Assembly (NCBI RefSeq): GCF_030503595.1 | Contig: NZ_CP129966.1 | Coordinates: forward strand, 1,860,001 to 1,924,000 | Source of the DNA: Corynebacterium sp. P4-C1 | GTDB lineage: Bacteria > Actinomycetota > Actinomycetes > Mycobacteriales > Mycobacteriaceae | DNA length: 64,000 nucleotides | Direction of reading: 5' to 3' | Shown here: in pieces, positions 60,355-64,000 of the stretch | Layout: each line of letters starts with the position of its first letter | How positions within the stretch are numbered: the stretch's first letter is position 1 | The notes under the pieces: model-generated | The model's database searches: none | Told to the model about the DNA's origin: nothing | The model's input: only the letters and a program-made list of their open reading frames with translations | Made by a program: the position numbers and the translations under genes

Positions 60355-61569
60355 ATGGCCATGCAGCAGGAATGGGCGAATAAGGATTATTACGGGGACT
60401 TGGGGCTGTCGTCGTCGGCAAGCGCTGCCGAGGTCAAGAAGTCGTACCGCAAGCTGGCGCGCGAGAACCACCCCGATTCTCACCCGGGCGATAAACAGGC
60501 CGAGGAGCGCTTCAAGCGCGTCGCCGAGGCGTACGACGTGCTCGGTGACGAGGCGAAGCGCAAAGAATACGACGAATTCAAGTCGATGATGAACTCCGGA
60601 GGCTTCATGCGCTTCGGAGGGAAAGGAGGTTCCGGGTTTCCGGGCGGGTTTCGCACGACGACGACCACGTCGGACTTCGGGGCCGGAGGATTCGACGACT
60701 TCGGGTTTGGACAAGGCGGAGGATTTTCTTCGGAAGGCGGTCTTGGTGACATCTTCGGTGGCCTCTTTAACCGCGGCGGCGGCACTGGCAGGAGTGCTCG
60801 GCCGACGCGGGGGGCCGACGTCGAAACGCAAATAACGCTCGACTTCCGCGAAGCCGTCAAGGGCACGACAATCCCCATTGAACTGACTGGTGAGGCCCCG
60901 TGTACCGATTGCCACGGTTCAGGCTCGGCGACGGGGAAAACCACGACGTGCCCGGACTGCGGCGGCACAGGCTTCGTCAGCGAGCAGAAGGGCGCGTTCG
61001 GGATGTCCCGGCCGTGCACACGCTGCGGGGGCACAGGCCAGATCATTGAGAACCCGTGCCAGACCTGCTCCGGATCCGGAACGGTGCGCCGCACCCGGTC
61101 GATCACCGTGCGGATTCCCGCCGGCGTGATCGACGGGCAGAAGGTGCGCCTGGCCGGGCAGGGCGAAGCTGGCCCGAACGGGACGCCCGCGGGCGACCTG
61201 TTCGTCAACGTGACTGTCCGGCCGGACAAGGTGTTCACCCGCAACGGCGACGATCTCGCCGTGACAGTCCCGGTGAGCTTCACGGAGCTGGCTCTTGGGG
61301 GCGCGGTGACGGTGCCGACGTTGGATAGCCCGGTGAAGGTCAAGGTTCCGGCTGGCACCCCGAGCGGCCGCACCCTGCGCGTGAAGGGGCGCGGTGTCCC
61401 GCGCAAGTCCGGCACCGCGGGCGATTTGATGGTCACCGTCGAGGTGACGGTGCCGAAAAACCTGGATGCGGCAGCGACCAGTGCGCTGCGCGCGTACGCT
61501 CAGGCGGAGAAGGATTCCGGCTTCAACCCGCGCGCCGGTTGGGCCGGAGCCCCATCCGGAAATAGTTAG
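60355..61569 (+). CDS. dnaJ: Chaperone protein DnaJ
   Basis: 404 aa, full type I: J domain ([35 protein letters not shown] with the HPD motif), Gly/Phe-rich stretch, four zinc repeats ([32 protein letters not shown]) and two beta-barrel substrate domains. Stimulates DnaK ATPase. GGGAGGAGG ribosome binding site before ATG at 60355. Confidence 0.96.
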   Translation: MAMQQEWANKDYYGDLGLSSSASAAEVKKSYRKLARENHPDSHPGDKQAEERFKRVAEAYDVLGDEAKRKEYDEFKSMMNSGGFMRFGGKGGSGFPGGFRTTTTTSDFGAGGFDDFGFGQGGGFSSEGGLGDIFGGLFNRGGGTGRSARPTRGADVETQITLDFREAVKGTTIPIELTGEAPCTDCHGSGSATGKTTTCPDCGGTGFVSEQKGAFGMSRPCTRCGGTGQIIENPCQTCSGSGTVRRTRSITVRIPAGVIDGQKVRLAGQGEAGPNGTPAGDLFVNVTVRPDKVFTRNGDDLAVTVPVSFTELALGGAVTVPTLDSPVKVKVPAGTPSGRTLRVKGRGVPRKSGTAGDLMVTVEVTVPKNLDAAATSALRAYAQAEKDSGFNPRAGWAGAPSGNS

Positions 61570-61586
61570 GGGAGGTGAGCCAGAAA

Positions 61587-62042
61587 ATGAATAAGAAAGA
61601 CGACGCAGCCAACACCGCAGAGACTGTGGATGCAACAAGCAATGTCGAAGCTGTCGGCGAATACTACGTCATCTCCGTCGCCGCCGAGCTCACCGGCATG
61701 CACGCCCAGACCCTGCGCACATACGACCGCATGGGCCTGGTCACTCCGATGCGCACCTCCGGCGGCGGACGCCGCTATTCGCAGCGCGACATCTCCCGCC
61801 TGCGCACGATCCAGCGCCTGTCGCAGGAAGAAGGCGTGAACCTAGCCGGAATCAAGACGATCATCGAATTGAGCGAGCGGATCGATTCCCTGGAGGGCGA
61901 GTTGGCTGCCGAGCGGAAACGCAGCACAGAGCTGGCACAGTGCTTGAGCAACTCACAGAACCGGAACCGGCGCGGCGGGGAGCTCGTTCACGTGCCGCGT
62001 TCCACGGCGGTGGTGACGTGGCGCCGGCACCGAGGGGAGTGA
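61587..62042 (+). CDS. hspR: Heat shock repressor HspR (MerR family)
   Basis: 151 aa. MerR-type helix-turn-helix YYVISVAAELTGMHAQTLRTYDRMGLVTPMRTSGGGRRYSQRDI, dimerisation helix rich in Glu/Arg, and a basic C terminus. Binds HAIR boxes upstream of dnaK with DnaK as corepressor. Start at ATG 61587 (AGGTGA 8 nt upstream); GTG at 61575 is directly on the ribosome binding site and less likely. Confidence 0.92.
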   Translation: MNKKDDAANTAETVDATSNVEAVGEYYVISVAAELTGMHAQTLRTYDRMGLVTPMRTSGGGRRYSQRDISRLRTIQRLSQEEGVNLAGIKTIIELSERIDSLEGELAAERKRSTELAQCLSNSQNRNRRGGELVHVPRSTAVVTWRRHRGE

Positions 62043-62069
62043 GCGCTGGGCACCTGTGAATGTCGCTCT

Positions 62070-62097
62070 ACCTGTTGCAGGGTTTCTGGAAGCAGGT
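62070..62097 (+). terminator. Weak hairpin after hspR
   Basis: ACCTG (62070-62074) and CAGGT (62093-62097), imperfectly extended, followed by TTTTAATTTT. Possible operon terminator. Confidence 0.35.
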
Positions 62098-62182
62098 TTT
62101 AATTTTCGGTGGAAGTCACTGGCACGTACTTGCTCGCCACCTTTCGTTTCCTCTAGCTGTCAAACTTTGAAAGCCACAACAG

Positions 62183-64000
62183 ATGAAACTTCGTTCTTGT
62201 GCCCTGGCGACCTGTGCTGCAGCTGTCGCCACCTCTTTGTTCCCGGCAGTGGCTGAGGCCGCTACGACCACCCCGATTGAACACGTTGTGGTCATCTACT
62301 CGGAGAACATCTCCTTCGACCACTACTTTGCTACCTACCCGAACGCCCTCAACGTCGAGGGCGAGAAGCTGCAGGGCAGCGACAAGCAGGCCCCGAAGTT
62401 CGAAGCCAAACCGGACACCCCGAAGGCCACCAACCTGGAAAACGCTAACCTGCTCGGGGACGCGAACCCGAACACCGTGAAGCCGTTCCGCCTCACCCCG
62501 GAGCAGGCGGTGACCGTTGACCAGAATCACCACTACGACGCTGAGCAGGAAGCGTACAACGGCGGCAAGATGAACAAGTTCGCCGAGACGGTGTCCAGTG
62601 ACGTGGATAAGAAGAACAACGGCTACTACGCAACGCCTGGTCTGACCATGGGCTACTACGACGGCAACACGGTCACCGGGATGTGGAACTACGCGCAGAA
62701 CTTCTCGCTGAATGACAACAGCTACTCCACCATCTTCGGCCCCTCGACGCCGGGCGCGTTGAACCTGATTTCGGGCACGGTTGCTGGCAGCACGTCCCAC
62801 GATCCGGCGACAGGCGAGCAGAAGACCATCACCCCGGGCGAGAACCACGCGCTCGCCGGCGTGTCCGAAGACGGCAAGACAGCAACGGTTGTCGGCGACC
62901 CGGACCCGCTTTACGACGACTGCTCCAACGACTCCTCCTCCTCGACCGACGAGGTCTCTGTTCTACATTCGAGGAACATTGGCGACCAGCTCAACGAGAA
63001 GGATGTGACCTGGGGTTGGTTCCAGGGCGGATTCCGCCCGACCGAGGAGGCGACCTCCGATTCGCGCGCACGCTGCGGTTCCTCCCACACCACGCTGACC
63101 GGTCAGAACCAGACGGACTACAACCCACACCACCAGCCGTTCCAGTACTACGCGTCGACGGCGAACCCGCACCACCTGCCGCCGTCAAGCCCCGACATGA
63201 TCGGTAAGACCGACCAGGCGAACCATCAGTACGATCTCGAGGACTTCGACACCGCGATCGAGAAGGGCAACCTCCCGGCTGTCTCCTTCCTCAAGGCGTC
63301 GAACTACCAGGACGGCCACGCCGCATACTCCAACCCGCTCGATGAGCAGACTTTCATCACCCACTACGTCAATGAGCTGCAGAACTCCGACGCATGGGAC
63401 AAGACCGCGGTGATTGTCGCGTATGACGACTCTGACGGTTGGTACGACCACAAGGCTCCGGAGATCCTCAACGGTTCGAACGACGAGCACTTCGACAAAG
63501 AGATCTGCACCGAGGCTGCCAAGAAGGTTGGCATCGCCGACGACCAGCACGGCCAATGTGGCCCTGGTACCCGCCAGCCGCTGCTGGTGATCTCCCCGTA
63601 CTCCATGGTCAACCACCTTGACTCCACGTACACGGAGCAGACCTCGATTACCAAGTTCATTCAGGACAACTGGGAACTCGGCCGTCTCGGCGGCATCGCC
63701 TTCGACGAGCGTGCCGGCGAGCTGAACAACATGTTTGACTTCAACGGCGAGAAGGCGCCGAAGCTCTTCCTGAACGAGACTGACGGCACCGTCGCGAACG
63801 ACTATGCGTCCGTCGAGCGTGTGGATAATTCTTCCCGCGAGTCCACGAACCTCAAGGATGTCGCCGAGGGCATGAACGACCCGAAGGCCACCGAGGACGG
63901 CGTGCCGGAGTACACCATGCTCACGCAGGAGAACTCCAAGAACGCCAAGGACTCAGTGCAGAACGAGAAGGACGGTGCCGAGGCCGGTGATTCCGAGCAG
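62183..64000 (+). CDS. Secreted phosphoesterase family protein (phospholipase C/acid phosphatase), partial
   Basis: 606 codons open to the window edge. Signal peptide (MKLRSCALATCAAAVATSLFPAVAEA). The Phosphoesterase (PF04185-type) core has HVVVIYSENISFDHYFATYPN, where ENRSFDHYF is usual; FGPSTPGALNLISG, TWGWFQGGF, PAVSFLKASNYQDGHAAYSNP, VIVAYDDSDGWYDHKAP and QPLLVISPYSMVNHLDSTYTEQTSITKFIQDNW follow, giving the metal-binding His and Asp residues. Such enzymes hydrolyse phospholipids or phosphomonoesters outside the cell. After the catalytic domain the sequence becomes Asp/Glu/Lys-rich, possibly a linker to a membrane anchor beyond the window. Confidence 0.88.
   Translation, partial: MKLRSCALATCAAAVATSLFPAVAEAATTTPIEHVVVIYSENISFDHYFATYPNALNVEGEKLQGSDKQAPKFEAKPDTPKATNLENANLLGDANPNTVKPFRLTPEQAVTVDQNHHYDAEQEAYNGGKMNKFAETVSSDVDKKNNGYYATPGLTMGYYDGNTVTGMWNYAQNFSLNDNSYSTIFGPSTPGALNLISGTVAGSTSHDPATGEQKTITPGENHALAGVSEDGKTATVVGDPDPLYDDCSNDSSSSTDEVSVLHSRNIGDQLNEKDVTWGWFQGGFRPTEEATSDSRARCGSSHTTLTGQNQTDYNPHHQPFQYYASTANPHHLPPSSPDMIGKTDQANHQYDLEDFDTAIEKGNLPAVSFLKASNYQDGHAAYSNPLDEQTFITHYVNELQNSDAWDKTAVIVAYDDSDGWYDHKAPEILNGSNDEHFDKEICTEAAKKVGIADDQHGQCGPGTRQPLLVISPYSMVNHLDSTYTEQTSITKFIQDNWELGRLGGIAFDERAGELNNMFDFNGEKAPKLFLNETDGTVANDYASVERVDNSSRESTNLKDVAEGMNDPKATEDGVPEYTMLTQENSKNAKDSVQNEKDGAEAGDSEQ

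Overview
The window is chromosomal DNA of a high-GC, mycolic-acid-containing actinobacterium, almost certainly a Corynebacterium. Evidence: the mycolate acyl-CoA carboxylase beta subunit (AccD3-type) at the left edge; the TrmB / PEP carboxykinase / methyltransferase / glycosyltransferase / TmaT / AftD block that is syntenic with mycobacterial Rv0211-Rv0237; a fpr-cysIXHDNYZ sulfur locus in the C. glutamicum order with McbR-type operators; and dnaK-grpE-dnaJ-hspR with HAIR-like boxes. The two genes resembling the 10-methylstearate (tuberculostearate) pathway suggest a species that makes that lipid. All calls come from reading the sequence; no database search was run.

Layout. 1-8.8 kb: mycolate and lipid envelope genes (AccD3 end, a 36-aa peptide, DUF3054, BfaB/BfaA-like pair, flippase-like membrane protein, MMPL transporter, NYN protein, TrmB). 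9-20.5 kb: pck, then envelope polysaccharide and trehalose-mycolate genes (methyltransferase, GT4, two membrane proteins, TmaT, AftD, DUF2613, LpqI). 20.5-25.4 kb: VanW protein, lipase, an intact IS481-family element inserted at the 3' end of tRNA-Gly(CCC), and dcd. 25.5-28.9 kb: a Cys/His-rich metallothionein-like protein, UDP-glucose dehydrogenase, and a 5'-truncated surface protein. 29-40.5 kb: AlaT-type aminotransferase, small membrane proteins, a heterodimeric ABC exporter, DUF418 protein, a second ABC transporter and a NarL-type two-component system. 40.6-43.4 kb: Na/phosphate symporter operon with an orphan PstS-like lipoprotein. 43.5-51.1 kb: assimilatory sulfate reduction. 51.4-57.3 kb: SRPBCC and MarR pair, GPP34 protein, lipoate ligase, DJ-1 protein, AI-2E family permease, secreted unknown. 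57.4-62 kb: dnaK operon. 62.2 kb to the end: secreted phosphoesterase, open at the edge.

How the genes work together: the left third builds and exports envelope lipids (mycolate precursor carboxylation, TMM acetylation and export, arabinan extension). The cys cluster takes sulfate to sulfide (uptake, ATP sulfurylase, APS reductase, sulfite reductase, siroheme synthesis) under probable McbR control. The chaperone operon is autoregulated by its own last gene, hspR.

The most unusual signals are: an 11-mer, GCTTATCGACG, in 14 exact copies on both strands and in several reading frames; an IS element with a 17-bp target duplication that restores the tRNA 3' end; a metallothionein-like gene; a shrunken FprA-like protein next to sulfite reductase; an orphan PstS fused into an NptA operon; a 36-aa porin-like peptide; and a hexanucleotide repeat encoding (Glu-Leu)n just upstream of dnaJ.
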